The position numbers were made by a program, and so were the translations under genes. Below, piece by piece: positions 1-8,454 of a stretch of DNA of 51,580 bases (positions are counted from its first letter, which is position 1; each line of letters opens with the position of its first letter). Under the pieces are notes generated by a model. The model saw nothing but the letters and a program-made list of their open reading frames with translations. It made no database searches and was not told where the DNA came from. Where the stretch lies: contig NZ_RSFE01000011.1 of the NCBI RefSeq assembly GCF_004025325.1, positions 1 through 51,580 of the forward strand. Direction: 5' to 3'. Origin of the DNA: Pseudidiomarina gelatinasegens. GTDB lineage: Bacteria > Pseudomonadota > Gammaproteobacteria > Enterobacterales > Alteromonadaceae.

Positions 1-57
1 TCAGCGCCGATGGTAGTGTGGGGCTTCCCCATGTGAGAGTAGGACACCGCCAGGCTT
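1..57 (+). rRNA. rrf: 5S ribosomal RNA, 3' end only
   Basis: The first ~57 nt match the 3' third of gammaproteobacterial 5S rRNA: the conserved GATGGTAGTGTGGGG stretch, the CCCCATGTGAGAGTAGG arm and the terminal GCCAGGC. The 5' part lies outside the window. The exact 3' end (about 55-58) is estimated by analogy with the E. coli molecule. It shows that a complete rRNA operon reading in + orientation ends here. Confidence 0.93.
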
Positions 58-70
58 TAAATACGACGAG

Positions 71-97
71 ACCCCGAGCTAATGCTCGGGGTTTTTT
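71..97 (+). terminator. Rho-independent terminator of the upstream rRNA operon
   Basis: A perfect GC-rich stem (CCCCGAGC at 72-79, GCTCGGGG at 84-91) closes a TAAT loop and is followed by six T residues (92-97). It lies about 15 nt after the 5S rRNA end, the normal place for an rrn terminator. Confidence 0.93.
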
Positions 98-121
98 CGT
101 TTTGGGAAAGCAAAAAGCGTG

Positions 122-245
122 ATTCGTGGTTCGTGCGTTCACTGCGTTCACTGTTCGTCCGTGCTCCGCACTGTTCGTTCCGAACAGAGAGGCGAAGCCG
201 AACGCACGAACAGCGCAGCGTACGAACAACGAATAACGAATAACG
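122..245. repeat. Composite palindromic/tandem repeat element
   Basis: This stretch between the rrn terminator and the end of tamB is built from repeated TTCG/CGAA words. It contains a perfect 12-bp inverted repeat (GTTCGTGCGTTC at 129-140 and GAACGCACGAAC at 200-211), a 7-bp inverted repeat with a 3-nt loop (CTGTTCG 171-177, CGAACAG 181-187), a tandem 9-mer GCGTTCACT (135-152) and a tandem heptamer AACGAAT (228-241). It has no convincing coding potential. It may be a dispersed extragenic palindromic element; only this copy was seen in the window. Confidence 0.6.
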
Positions 246-250
246 CCTTC

Positions 251-3200
251 TCACTTTTCTATTGTATAGAAGATATCGCCGCCTTGAGATTGACCACTGG
301 TTGTAGTCTCAATGATCAACTTCTCAGAGAGTAGATAGCGTATTAAGAAGCTATTGGTATTCTCAAATAAGCCCACGCCATACTTCACGTATAATCTTGG
401 TGATAAGTACTTGCCCACGTAAAATGACGTATCGTTCGGGTTCATGGTGGAATCAATACCAAACTCATCAAACCCAAAGGTATCTTGTAAGGACTCTCCG
501 AGTAAATCTGTTCCCTTAGACCCTAACAGTATCAGCGCTTGTAACTGCAAGTTCTCATTGCCAGTAGAACTCACTCCAGAACCTCGACCGAGTATTAAGT
601 ACGACAAAACTTCACTGTCAGGCATTGCTGGTGTTGAATACAGCCGGAAGTCTGGCTCTAAAAGTGTTCCACTAATTTGTGCGCCAACCGAAACCTGCTC
701 TGTCGAGATAATATTTTCCTGTGCTCGAACAACCCGCAAATCCAAACCTGGATTAGCGATTGGCCCACCGCTATAAATTAAAGAACCGCGCTCAATTTCC
801 AAGCGTTGGCCATACAACTCATAAAAACCTTTGGTCACCGAAACACCGCCGGTGGCTGTTAAAGCACGCGTTGGCGTTTCTGAAACTCGGAGGCTTCCAG
901 CTAGTTCACCTTCAAAACCAAAACCAGTCACCTGAATTTTATCCCCCAAGGTTACCCTTACGTCGGCATATAAAGGATAAAGAGAATCGCTTTGTTGCGT
1001 TACAGGTTCGCCATTTTCAAATACTTTCACATCTGCAGAGGGCGTGGTTGCAATCTCGCTCAGTTCCGGTTGATCAATTACAGCGTACGGAATGAGCACT
1101 TCGCCCGTGATGTCGATACGCTGATCTTTTACACGGATATTGATATTTGGACTTACATCCACTGTGGCTGTTGGTAACTGAACAGCACGGAAGCTTTCGC
1201 CTTCAATTTGTAAATCAAGTTCAGTTGCCAGCGGCTGAACACTGCCTTTTATACTTATCCAGCCATCACCAGATTGCGCTTGGCCATCGAGCGTAATTGA
1301 AGCATCGACATTTGGCGTGTCAAAAGCCGCGATTCTGACATCGGTAAGCAGCAAACCACTTTGTGCAAAGCCAATCTCTTTTGCTGCAAGCTCAACGGAA
1401 CCGGTTATTTCAGGTGCTTTGGCGTTGCCGCCAATAGTGATTAGGGCTAATGCTTGGGCCTCTTCATACCGTAAATCCGGCAATACCCACTGCAATACCG
1501 TTAGATCATGCAGCTCCATGATGATTTCACCTTGCAGCGCAGCAACATCGGTGAGATCACTGATAGTAATGTCGCCAATAACAAGACCACGGTCGTCCTC
1601 TAATTCAGCAGTAACTTCTGCTTTGATAGATTCGGTATTTCCGGCCCAGTTAATTCGCCAGTACTCAAATCGAGTGCTCACTTCTTCATCAAGTGCGAAT
1701 AAAACAGTACGCTCACTACCGACATTACCTTCAGTGTGATCGAGCGTCCAAGTCTCTGTGTCATACACAATAGTGCTATTAAGAGTTGCGAGTCCCCAAA
1801 TTCTTTCAGCCACCTCAGCAGACCTAAATCTGTTGAGTAATGCTAATGGCAGATTCGCACCATTTATTTGTGTGGTTTGCTTTGTGCCTTTAGATGCACT
1901 TGCTAAACACAGTTCAGCTGCTGCGGTTCTACCATCAGAAATAACGCAAAAATCCGTTACCGAAAAGGCAAGTGGCTGATTGACTGGTAAGTTAATTGTG
2001 GCTGGCTTATTGGTTTGCCATTGGCCAAAGTCGGGGTGATCGGCATTAAAATCTTTAACCTCTATTCGTAACGACTTATCAATTTGACCAACGACAGCTA
2101 ATTCCACGTCCAGCGTTCCCGCCAAATAGTCGTTGTCATAAAGCGCCTCGAGGTTGGGTATCTTAACCAATGCGGATAGTGGTGATTCCTTCGTCATAGC
2201 GCCATCAAGCACAACCTCATTATCCATCCAAGAGATATTGAAATTATGGGCGCTCAGGCGATTGCTGAGGAAAGACAATTTACCGTTTGCAGATAGTTCG
2301 GGGTCACTGTAGCCAGCTAACTCAGGCGGGAAGGCACTGAGATTTTTTATATCGACCTCTGCGTTGAGTTCGGTTTGCCAGTTGGCCTGTGCAGAAAACT
2401 CGGTAGTAATTAATTTGGAAGTAATGGTAGCAACTTCAAAATCAACACTTTCTGCGCTTCCTCGGCCATAAAAATCGATATTAACTGACTGATTATCTGC
2501 GTAAGTACCCTGCGCTAAAAGCTTGTGCGTATAGGCTGCTAAGTTGCCGCGCACTTCGCCCACGGCCGATTCAAAATATACAGACTGCGGAACCAGTTCA
2601 TTCGGAACTGCGAGGCGCTTCGCGGTGAGATTTAAATCGAACTCAACCTGCTCTGGCGCATTGGTAGCTTGCAGATAGTTTGAAACGACACCTTGTAGCT
2701 CAACAGCCCCCAGCTCTTCACCAATCTGGTTTAGCTCTAATCGCTCAATCATAATTTGCTGGTTGTCGACTGTTGCAAGGGCACTTGTCGAGCTATTGCT
2801 TAACCACTCATATAATGCTGAATCTTGCTCCAGGAACATCGGTAAGAAAGGCGCGACCGCTAGCTCACTGACCTCAACCTTGCCAAGCCAGCTAGGGTTT
2901 TCAAGCAAGTCCTTTATATCTATAGAAGCCGTTTGCTGCCGGGCATTGGCTGAAACGCTAAACGCGTTCTCGACACGTAAGTGTTTAACGTCGCCGACTA
3001 GTGTCGATTGACCAGACACCGCAGCGATCTGTGCACCTTTAATAGGGTCAGCCATGGACCACTGAGCGCTAAGCTGCAATGGGTATGTGCCAGATGTTTG
3101 AACTCGTCCAGAAACCGTTGCATCGATGGCTTCATAAGTTATTTGTAGGTCAGGTATGGAGAGTTGATCATCTTTCCATGCCAATCGCCCACTCAGGTCG

Positions 3201-3658
3201 GGGAGTGGAGTTGTCGTTTCTGGTGACGTGTACGCGCTGTTCGTGGCGCTGAACTGGTTAATCACCAGGTGAATTGGCAACTGAATATCTGGCAACGTAA
3301 TTGGGGTATCAGTTGACTGAGGCGCAGCGGTACCGGTTGTTTTGAACAGCAGCTTGTCGGTGTAAACCTGCTCAAAAACCAATCTTTTTTCAATGAGCTC
3401 GGTCGGTTGCCAAGAGACTTTTACTGTATCCGCAGAGAGTTGCCAAAATTCGTTTTCTATCTCTAAACCGGTTAGTTCAAGTGAACTTAGTAGGTTCCCT
3501 TGTATGGCTGTGTACTTGATTTCAATATGCGTGAAACGCGTAGACTGGTCGATGATAAAGCGCGAGCCATTGGTGGTCATCAGCAAAGCCACAATGGCGC
3601 TTGGTATAACAACGAACAGAATCACAATGACCCAGGCGAGATATTTTACGAACTTCAT
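251..3658 (-). CDS. tamB: Translocation and assembly module protein TamB
   Basis: 1135 aa. TamB is the large inner-membrane-anchored, periplasm-spanning partner of TamA, an AsmA/VPS13-like family linked to outer-membrane protein assembly and phospholipid transport. An N-terminal membrane anchor is visible at about residues 5-28 (many I/V/L, preceded by Lys). It is followed by a very long beta-rich region and the conserved C-terminal DUF490 part, ending in the typical YVKYGVGLFE...FLIRYLLSEKL stretch. Length is a little below the E. coli protein (~1260 aa). Its ATG overlaps the tamA stop by 4 nt, so the two are translationally coupled. No separate promoter is seen. The gene ends just upstream of the 122-245 repeat. 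Confidence 0.94.
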   Translation of the reverse strand: MKFVKYLAWVIVILFVVIPSAIVALLMTTNGSRFIIDQSTRFTHIEIKYTAIQGNLLSSLELTGLEIENEFWQLSADTVKVSWQPTELIEKRLVFEQVYTDKLLFKTTGTAAPQSTDTPITLPDIQLPIHLVINQFSATNSAYTSPETTTPLPDLSGRLAWKDDQLSIPDLQITYEAIDATVSGRVQTSGTYPLQLSAQWSMADPIKGAQIAAVSGQSTLVGDVKHLRVENAFSVSANARQQTASIDIKDLLENPSWLGKVEVSELAVAPFLPMFLEQDSALYEWLSNSSTSALATVDNQQIMIERLELNQIGEELGAVELQGVVSNYLQATNAPEQVEFDLNLTAKRLAVPNELVPQSVYFESAVGEVRGNLAAYTHKLLAQGTYADNQSVNIDFYGRGSAESVDFEVATITSKLITTEFSAQANWQTELNAEVDIKNLSAFPPELAGYSDPELSANGKLSFLSNRLSAHNFNISWMDNEVVLDGAMTKESPLSALVKIPNLEALYDNDYLAGTLDVELAVVGQIDKSLRIEVKDFNADHPDFGQWQTNKPATINLPVNQPLAFSVTDFCVISDGRTAAAELCLASASKGTKQTTQINGANLPLALLNRFRSAEVAERIWGLATLNSTIVYDTETWTLDHTEGNVGSERTVLFALDEEVSTRFEYWRINWAGNTESIKAEVTAELEDDRGLVIGDITISDLTDVAALQGEIIMELHDLTVLQWVLPDLRYEEAQALALITIGGNAKAPEITGSVELAAKEIGFAQSGLLLTDVRIAAFDTPNVDASITLDGQAQSGDGWISIKGSVQPLATELDLQIEGESFRAVQLPTATVDVSPNINIRVKDQRIDITGEVLIPYAVIDQPELSEIATTPSADVKVFENGEPVTQQSDSLYPLYADVRVTLGDKIQVTGFGFEGELAGSLRVSETPTRALTATGGVSVTKGFYELYGQRLEIERGSLIYSGGPIANPGLDLRVVRAQENIISTEQVSVGAQISGTLLEPDFRLYSTPAMPDSEVLSYLILGRGSGVSSTGNENLQLQALILLGSKGTDLLGESLQDTFGFDEFGIDSTMNPNDTSFYVGKYLSPRLYVKYGVGLFENTNSFLIRYLLSEKLIIETTTSGQSQGGDIFYTIEK

Positions 3659-5436
3659 AAGTCAGGCCCCAGCGTCAAGTGTAAACGCCATGGGTTACTT
3701 GGTTCGTCCATGGCCATAGCTAAATCTAACCGCACCGGACCGATGGGTGAGACCCAGCGAATACCAAAACCGACCGATTGTTTAAGCCGATCGTTCCAGT
3801 CCATCATACTGTTACCGATATCGGTAAAAAGGGCGACCCGCCAGTTTGATTTGAAGGCATAATCCACTTCAATAGAATTTGCAGTCATAAAGCGACCACC
3901 GACCACAACACCTTCATCATTGGTGGGACCTAGCTGTTGGTATGCGTAACCGCGGACACTATGATCACCACCGGCAAAAAAGCGCAATGTTGAACCCAAC
4001 GCATCAAAATCATCTGTCTGTAACGCACCAACTTCACTTCGCATAAGCACACGCCATTCGTCGCTCAGTCGATGAACCCATTTCGCACTCAACTTCACCG
4101 AGGCAAAATTTGTATCCGCCAGAACATTCTCATGGGCGCCCTGTAGCATAATGGAGATACGGTATCCGTCATCGATGATGTTACGATTTGCTGGCAGGCT
4201 GGAGCTTTCGATAAGACTCCATTCAACCGAGGGAATAAGAAAGTTTGAACTGGTTGTAGGCTCGTCACCGAACGAAAAATCTTCGCGTTGATAGGCTAAC
4301 TGGTACGTGCGATGCCAACGGTCATAATGTCTTATGTCTTTGAACGAGGCGCGGTATAACTTTGAGCGCTGCGCTTCAAAGGAGCGATCGGTTATCTCAC
4401 CATTAAAACTATAAGAGTCTCGAGCCGGATCATTACCGGGAATTATATAACTTACATAGCCGGTATTTTGTACTTCAGATAAACGAATTACGCTACTCAG
4501 ACGATGGCCACGATCATTCACCCAGCGCCGATCGAAGCCCATGGTAATCCGTGCGCCGGTATCAGTTCCATAACCGAGACCGACTTGATAACGGTCGCGC
4601 TTATTTGGCGATAGGGTTACATCAATAGGCACTTGATTGGTTGTTGCTTGATCCCATCGTGGCGACACTTCAACGGTACTAAAGTATTCACTTCCGGCTA
4701 AGTCAACTTGCAAATCAAGCAGTGCACGCGTGTTAAATGGTTCACCGCGTTGGTGATGGATGAAGCGTTCAAGCAAACTTTCATTAAGAAACGAACAGCA
4801 GAAAGAGGTTTCACCAAATAAATAACGCTCGCCTGACTCAAACACCAACGTCATATTCGCAATCTGCTTGTCGCGCTCTACTTTAATGCTGTGTGTCGAA
4901 AACTGGGCATCATAATAACCGCGCTCTGCTGCTAGGTTACGTAATCCGGATTTTAAGCTTTCATAGTCTTGATGGTTAAACGGTTGGCCGCGGTAGGGTA
5001 ACCGTTCTTCAAGCAATTTTTGAAACGCGGCATCATATTGCGCGCTACCAGTAAGCTCAATATTTACATCACCATAGGTCGTTACGGGGCCAACCTCGAC
5101 GGTATAGAGCACGGTCCACGTGTCGTCACCCTCAATAACTTCGCTCTTTACTTGGGCATTATAGAAACCATAGGGTTCTATGGCCGTTAGGAGTTCTTGC
5201 TCGCCTTTTCGCGCGAGATAACGCACTCGGAATATCGAAGGGACTGTTTGGCCCTCGAGTGCTTTGATACCAATGTAAGCTCTAGCATTCTGCAGCAGTT
5301 GCCCTTCGATTCCTTCAATTCGTACCGCCAGCTTTGCATCACTTGGCTCCCACGACGACTGCGCATAGCTCACTTGTAACAAGCACAGTGAGACTACTAT
5401 TAACATTCCCTGAAAACAGCGACCGCAAACACCCAT
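3655..5436 (-). CDS. tamA: Outer-membrane Omp85-family protein TamA
   Basis: 593 aa, close to E. coli TamA (577 aa). It has a signal peptide (hydrophobic run ~11-24, probable cleavage after SYA near residue 25), three POTRA-like repeats to about residue 270, and a 16-strand Omp85 beta-barrel. Barrel landmarks are the VRGYAYQQLGP motif (the VRGF/Y signature of the lid-locking loop) and a C-terminal strand ending in LTLGPDL. It forms the TAM complex with TamB, encoded immediately downstream with a 4-nt overlap. The start is supported by GAAAGG 7 nt upstream of the ATG; an internal ATG at residue 11 is an alternative. Confidence 0.94.
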   Translation of the reverse strand: MGVCGRCFQGMLIVVSLCLLQVSYAQSSWEPSDAKLAVRIEGIEGQLLQNARAYIGIKALEGQTVPSIFRVRYLARKGEQELLTAIEPYGFYNAQVKSEVIEGDDTWTVLYTVEVGPVTTYGDVNIELTGSAQYDAAFQKLLEERLPYRGQPFNHQDYESLKSGLRNLAAERGYYDAQFSTHSIKVERDKQIANMTLVFESGERYLFGETSFCCSFLNESLLERFIHHQRGEPFNTRALLDLQVDLAGSEYFSTVEVSPRWDQATTNQVPIDVTLSPNKRDRYQVGLGYGTDTGARITMGFDRRWVNDRGHRLSSVIRLSEVQNTGYVSYIIPGNDPARDSYSFNGEITDRSFEAQRSKLYRASFKDIRHYDRWHRTYQLAYQREDFSFGDEPTTSSNFLIPSVEWSLIESSSLPANRNIIDDGYRISIMLQGAHENVLADTNFASVKLSAKWVHRLSDEWRVLMRSEVGALQTDDFDALGSTLRFFAGGDHSVRGYAYQQLGPTNDEGVVVGGRFMTANSIEVDYAFKSNWRVALFTDIGNSMMDWNDRLKQSVGFGIRWVSPIGPVRLDLAMAMDEPSNPWRLHLTLGPDL

Positions 5437-5471
5437 GAATTACCTTTCAAATAAGTATATACAAAAACAGC

Positions 5472-5477
5472 AGTATA
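5472..5477 (-). promoter_or_regulatory. Candidate extended -10 promoter of tamAB
   Basis: Read on the minus strand, TGCTATACT gives a TATACT -10 element with an extended TGn motif, about 35 nt upstream of the tamA ATG. No good -35 hexamer is seen, which fits an extended -10 promoter. It is the best candidate in the 5437-5580 gap. Confidence 0.45.
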
Positions 5478-5541
5478 GCACCCACCTCACCGTGAAGTGG
5501 TGAAAAATGCCGCAGTTAAGCGATAGAACATTACAAATAGC

Positions 5542-5569
5542 TTGCCAGAGAATGTTTGGCCAGTATAAT
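5542..5569 (+). promoter_or_regulatory. Promoter of tRNA-Trp
   Basis: TTGCCA (5542-5547), a 16-nt spacer and a perfect TATAAT (5564-5569) lie 15 nt before the tRNA 5' end, the expected arrangement for a strong sigma-70 tRNA promoter. Confidence 0.8.
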
Positions 5570-5584
5570 TCAGACCTTGATTGC

Positions 5585-5661
5585 AGGGGTGTAGTTCCAA
5601 TTGGTAGAACAGCGGTCTCCAAAACCGACGGTTGGGGGTTCGAATCCCTCCACCCCTGCCA
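5585..5661 (+). tRNA. trpT: tRNA-Trp (anticodon CCA)
   Basis: A 77-nt cloverleaf with genome-encoded CCA. The acceptor stem AGGGGTG/CACCCCT (5585-5591 with 5651-5657) is perfect, the discriminator is G, and the anticodon loop CTCCAAA carries CCA at 5619-5621. The T arm GGTTCGAATCC is canonical. The sequence closely resembles E. coli tRNA-Trp. It has its own promoter just upstream, and holD follows 47 nt later in the same direction. Confidence 0.97.
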
Positions 5662-5708
5662 GCTTTTTAATGCTTCCTTATCTTGAGCGTTTGGGCTAGG
5701 CTAATTGC

Positions 5709-6080
5709 ATGACAGATCGAACGACTCCTCTTTTTAATAAATCACAACAAAATGCATTGGCAGCAATCGGTCTGCCGCTTTGGCATGAGCGCTCCATCAA
5801 TGTGGATGTGCCGCCAAGACAGCATGAGCATTGTTATCGCTTGAGCAGTTGGTTAATCGTTACCGACAGTCCACTTCCCGTAAACCGCCCACAATGGCTG
5901 AATGATTTAGTTCACACGTTAGATCAGGAAAACTCTGGCGCGCTGGCTGAAACAGCGGCAAGTACTATCGAAAACTGGCCGAAAGAACGCATCATTTATT
6001 TAGCCTTAGAGTCTGGCAATGTATTTCCGGCTGCGGCTAAACGCGAAACGTGGAATCAGATAGTTAGCCGCTCGTTGTGA
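5709..6080 (+). CDS. holD: DNA polymerase III psi subunit
   Basis: 123 aa (E. coli HolD is 137 aa). Psi links the clamp-loader complex to the chi subunit and thus to SSB. The family is poorly conserved, and the assignment rests on the N-terminal QQNALAAIGLPLW type motif, the small size, the C-terminal domain with VIYLALE-like strands, and above all its position directly upstream of and overlapping rimI, as in E. coli holD-rimI. The stop TGA overlaps the rimI GTG start (GTGA). Confidence 0.85.
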   Translation: MTDRTTPLFNKSQQNALAAIGLPLWHERSINVDVPPRQHEHCYRLSSWLIVTDSPLPVNRPQWLNDLVHTLDQENSGALAETAASTIENWPKERIIYLALESGNVFPAAAKRETWNQIVSRSL

Positions 6081-6541
6081 CCTCAACACTCTCCATTTCA
6101 CCTCTAGACTGGACACCAGCTGTTAGTAAAGTTGAAGCCTCAGCTGCTGCGTTACCTTGGTCGGAAATGAATTTAAGATCATGCTTTGAGGCTGATTACC
6201 AAAATTTTGGTATTTGGTCACAGGATGCACGCGAGCTGTACGCTTTTATCTTAGTTCATCAACCACTTGCTGATGAATGGACCATTATGAACATTGCTGT
6301 TGCACCGCAGGCGCAACGGCAAGGCTATGCGGAAGCGTTGGTTCGGCACGTATTGGCGAAAGCTGCGCGGCAGCCGGCGAAGGTTTTTCTAGAAGTGCGC
6401 TCAAGCAATAACGCAGCGCGAAAGTTATATCAGAAGGTAGGTTTTCAAGAGATTGGCTTACGCAAGAATTATTATCCAACCCTGAGTGACACGAAAGAGG
6501 ACGCGATTGTGATGCTCTGGCACAAACCTACTGAGATTTAA
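6077..6541 (+). CDS. rimI: Ribosomal protein S18-alanine N-acetyltransferase
   Basis: 154 aa, the normal RimI size (E. coli 148 aa). It is a GNAT-fold enzyme that acetylates the N-terminal Ala of ribosomal protein S18. The acetyl-CoA binding motif VAPQAQRQGYAEALV (V-x-P-x-x-Q/R-x-x-G-x-A/G) and the later LEVRSSNNAARKLYQKVGF region with YYP are clear RimI/GNAT hallmarks. GTG start overlaps the holD stop by 4 nt (coupled translation). The 3' end overlaps the stop of the convergent ArsR-family gene by 4 nt, so no terminator separates the two. Confidence 0.92.
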   Translation: MTSTLSISPLDWTPAVSKVEASAAALPWSEMNLRSCFEADYQNFGIWSQDARELYAFILVHQPLADEWTIMNIAVAPQAQRQGYAEALVRHVLAKAARQPAKVFLEVRSSNNAARKLYQKVGFQEIGLRKNYYPTLSDTKEDAIVMLWHKPTEI

Positions 6542-6855
6542 TTGGTATAAGTTGGGCAAAACTTACTGCGCAACAGCTGCATAAATCGCATGGTGTCTGG
6601 GTCATTAATGGAATAAAAAATAGTTTGAGCTTCTTTTCTGAATTTCACTAACCCTTGTTGACGCAATACAGCTAAATGCTGTGAGAATGCTGATGGGCTG
6701 AGCGGAAAATGCTGGTTTAATTGACCAACACTTTTCTCACCGCCGGCCAAATGACACAAAATTTGCAGGCGATGTTCGTTAGCGATTGAGCGCAAAAACG
6801 CTGCGGCATCTTGCGCTTCACCGGTTTGCATTTCAGCATCCATCAGCATGCTCAT
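6538..6855 (-). CDS. ArsR-family repressor, YgaV/BigR/SqrR-like (probable persulfide sensor)
   Basis: 105 aa winged-helix repressor. The recognition-helix region SPSAFSQHLAVLRQQGLVKF is typical of ArsR proteins. Two cysteines, C34 (ILCHLAGGEKS) and C100 (KFCPT), are 66 residues apart, the same separation as the redox/persulfide pair of BigR (Cys42/Cys108) and E. coli YgaV (Cys29/Cys95); no classical metal-binding ELCVCD motif is present. Such repressors sense reactive sulfur species and usually repress their own operon. It is downstream of, and 13 nt from, a DUF2892 gene, mirroring E. coli ygaV-ygaP. ATG codons at residues 3 and 5 are alternative starts. Confidence 0.85.
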   Translation of the reverse strand: MSMLMDAEMQTGEAQDAAAFLRSIANEHRLQILCHLAGGEKSVGQLNQHFPLSPSAFSQHLAVLRQQGLVKFRKEAQTIFYSINDPDTMRFMQLLRSKFCPTYTN

Positions 6856-6868
6856 AACTATCTCTCTA

Positions 6869-7084
6869 CTAGTGTGGTTGTGCGAGCTCGCGCTCAGTTT
6901 TCAATTTAAAAACTTTTTTAAGGAAAATACTGGCTGGACAGAAGCCAGTGAATGACTGCTGGAATAAATTAGCACCAACAAACACAGTTAACCAGACCCA
7001 ATTTGGGTGAACCCATACGGTTAAGGCAACAGATAATAACACCATAAAGCCAGCAAAGGCAGTCAAAGCACGTTCTACACTCAT
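6869..7084 (-). CDS. DUF2892 (YgaP-type) inner-membrane protein
   Basis: 71 aa. Two hydrophobic helices (~10-28 and ~30-46) are followed by the family signature TGFCPASIFLKKVF. It corresponds to the C-terminal membrane domain of E. coli YgaP, but the N-terminal rhodanese (sulfurtransferase) domain is absent here. It is the first gene of a two-gene unit with the YgaV/BigR-like repressor, which suggests a role in sulfide or thiosulfate-derived sulfur handling at the membrane. That role is inferred from context only. Two operator-like palindromes lie upstream. Confidence 0.85.
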   Translation of the reverse strand: MSVERALTAFAGFMVLLSVALTVWVHPNWVWLTVFVGANLFQQSFTGFCPASIFLKKVFKLKTERELAQPH

Positions 7085-7095
7085 GATATTCTCCG

Positions 7096-7117
7096 TAATT
7101 AAGAAGTTACTAAATTA
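7096..7117 (-). promoter_or_regulatory. Operator-like near-palindrome 1 (candidate ArsR-family site)
   Basis: TAATTAAG, six nt, CTAAATTA: an imperfect palindrome 12 nt upstream of the DUF2892 start codon. The same outer octamers recur in opposite orientation at 7160-7181. Location over the 5' end of the DUF2892-arsR unit suggests autoregulation by the YgaV/BigR-like repressor. Confidence 0.55.
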
Positions 7118-7144
7118 GCATAGCTCTAAATCTTATAATCGCAA

Positions 7145-7160
7145 AGTGATTTGCATCATT
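7145..7160 (+). promoter_or_regulatory. CRP-like site upstream of the deo operon
   Basis: AGTGA, TTTGCA, TCATT fits TGTGA-N6-TCACA with mismatches at the outer positions and in the second half site. It lies ~100 nt upstream of cdd. cAMP-CRP activates nucleoside catabolism genes in E. coli, so the context fits; the site is not perfect and no clear -35/-10 pair for cdd could be fixed. Confidence 0.45.
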
Positions 7161-7181
7161 AATTTAGTTGTTACTTAATTA
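7160..7181. promoter_or_regulatory. Operator-like near-palindrome 2 (candidate ArsR-family site)
   Basis: TAATTTAG, six nt, CTTAATTA. Its reverse complement has exactly the same outer octamers as the site at 7096-7117. The centres are 64 bp apart, about six helical turns, flanking the CRP-like site in the DUF2892/cdd divergent region. Confidence 0.5.
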
Positions 7182-7258
7182 AACTCCCCCATTTGGCGTA
7201 CTTTAATTCGAAAGGCTAACGGAGTAAGCTTTACTGCCATACAAAAAGAAGATTCATT

Positions 7259-7681
7259 ATGAGTAATAAGCACTCACAACTGCACGATCTGCACGTAACA
7301 GCAAAAGCGGCAGCAGCGCATGCACATGCACCTTATAGTCGCTTTAAAGTTGGCGCAGCGTTTGTCACGGATGCTGGTGAACTCATCACGGGCTGCAATG
7401 TAGAAAACGTTTCTTATGGTCTGTCAAACTGTGCCGAGCGCACTGCAATTTTTACTGCTGTTGCGCAGGGCGCCGATCTATCTAAAGTTAAGCAATTGGT
7501 CATCTATACACCGAGTGCGCAAGTGTACTCCCCCTGTGGCGCATGCCGGCAGGTAATGGCAGAGTTTTTTCAACCGGAAACGGAAGTTATATCAACCTGC
7601 GATACCGGCCAGCAAAGTTGGACCGTTGCGACGTTATTGCCGGACGCGTTTCACTTCGATATCGAAAAATACAGAGTTTAA
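7259..7681 (+). CDS. cdd: Cytidine deaminase
   Basis: 140 aa, the short tetrameric form of cytidine deaminase (the E. coli dimeric enzyme is ~294 aa). It converts cytidine/deoxycytidine to uridine/deoxyuridine. Zinc-binding and catalytic motifs are visible: NCAERTAIF (Cys ligand and catalytic Glu) and [10 protein letters not shown] (two Cys ligands), plus the substrate loop [12 protein letters not shown]. It is the first gene of a five-gene nucleoside salvage operon; deoC starts 5 nt after its stop. Confidence 0.96.
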   Translation: MSNKHSQLHDLHVTAKAAAAHAHAPYSRFKVGAAFVTDAGELITGCNVENVSYGLSNCAERTAIFTAVAQGADLSKVKQLVIYTPSAQVYSPCGACRQVMAEFFQPETEVISTCDTGQQSWTVATLLPDAFHFDIEKYRV

Positions 7682-7686
7682 TTGTT

Positions 7687-8454
7687 ATGGATATTTCACA
7701 GGCAGCGTTAAAGGCGCTTCACTTTACTGATCTTACTTCGTTAAACAACAACGACACACCGGAAGACATTAGCGCATTGTGTGCCGCTGCGGATACGCCT
7801 TTTGGTTCTCCCGCAGCAGTCTGCGTATTCCCTGAGATGGTTGTGTGGGCAAAGTGTGAATTGCAGCGGCTAAACTTGCCGCAAGTTAAGGTTGCGACGG
7901 TAACGAACTTTCCTTTCGGCAGTGAAGATATCGCGCGCGCCGTTGCTGAAACTGAACGCGCAGTTGCGTGCGGTGCCGATGAAGTAGACGTGGTATTTCC
8001 TTGGCGAGCATTGAAAGACGGTAATACTAAATGTGGCTTTGAGTTGGTATCGGCGTGCAAAGCCGCATGCGGCGATAGGGCGCAGCTTAAAGTGATTATC
8101 GAAAGTGGTGAACTGCAGACCAAAGATTTGATTCGTTCTGCGAGTGAGATAGCGATTTCAGCGGGTGCTGATTTCATTAAAACGTCAACGGGAAAAGTCC
8201 CAGTTAATGCAACGCTCGAAGCTGCAGAAGTTATGCTAACCGCTATCAAAGCTAGCGGGAAGAACTGCGGATTTAAAGCGGCAGGTGGCGTACGCACCGC
8301 CGATGAAGCAGCTGAATACCTAACTTTAGCGGCGTCTATAATGGGTAGCTCATGGGTTACGGCTGAGCACTTCCGCTTTGGTGCCAGCAGTTTATTGAAA
8401 AACCTGCTCGCGACCCTTGCAGGAAAGAATGTTGCGGCCAGCGAAGGATACTAA
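7687..8454 (+). CDS. deoC: Deoxyribose-phosphate aldolase
   Basis: 255 aa (E. coli 259 aa). It cleaves 2-deoxyribose-5-phosphate to glyceraldehyde-3-phosphate and acetaldehyde, the last step of deoxynucleoside breakdown. The Schiff-base lysine is K165 in FIKTSTGK, and a second active-site Lys is K197 in GFKAAGG. The D in EVDVVF matches the proton-relay Asp. The ATG at 7687 was chosen because an earlier in-frame ATG lies inside cdd and homology begins at [11 protein letters not shown]. Its TAA directly abuts the deoA ATG. Confidence 0.96.
   Translation: MDISQAALKALHFTDLTSLNNNDTPEDISALCAAADTPFGSPAAVCVFPEMVVWAKCELQRLNLPQVKVATVTNFPFGSEDIARAVAETERAVACGADEVDVVFPWRALKDGNTKCGFELVSACKAACGDRAQLKVIIESGELQTKDLIRSASEIAISAGADFIKTSTGKVPVNATLEAAEVMLTAIKASGKNCGFKAAGGVRTADEAAEYLTLAASIMGSSWVTAEHFRFGASSLLKNLLATLAGKNVAASEGY

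Noticed and set aside
7719-8297. 192-codon antisense frame within deoC
   Set aside because: Shadow of deoC codon structure; no RBS and no protein-like features.
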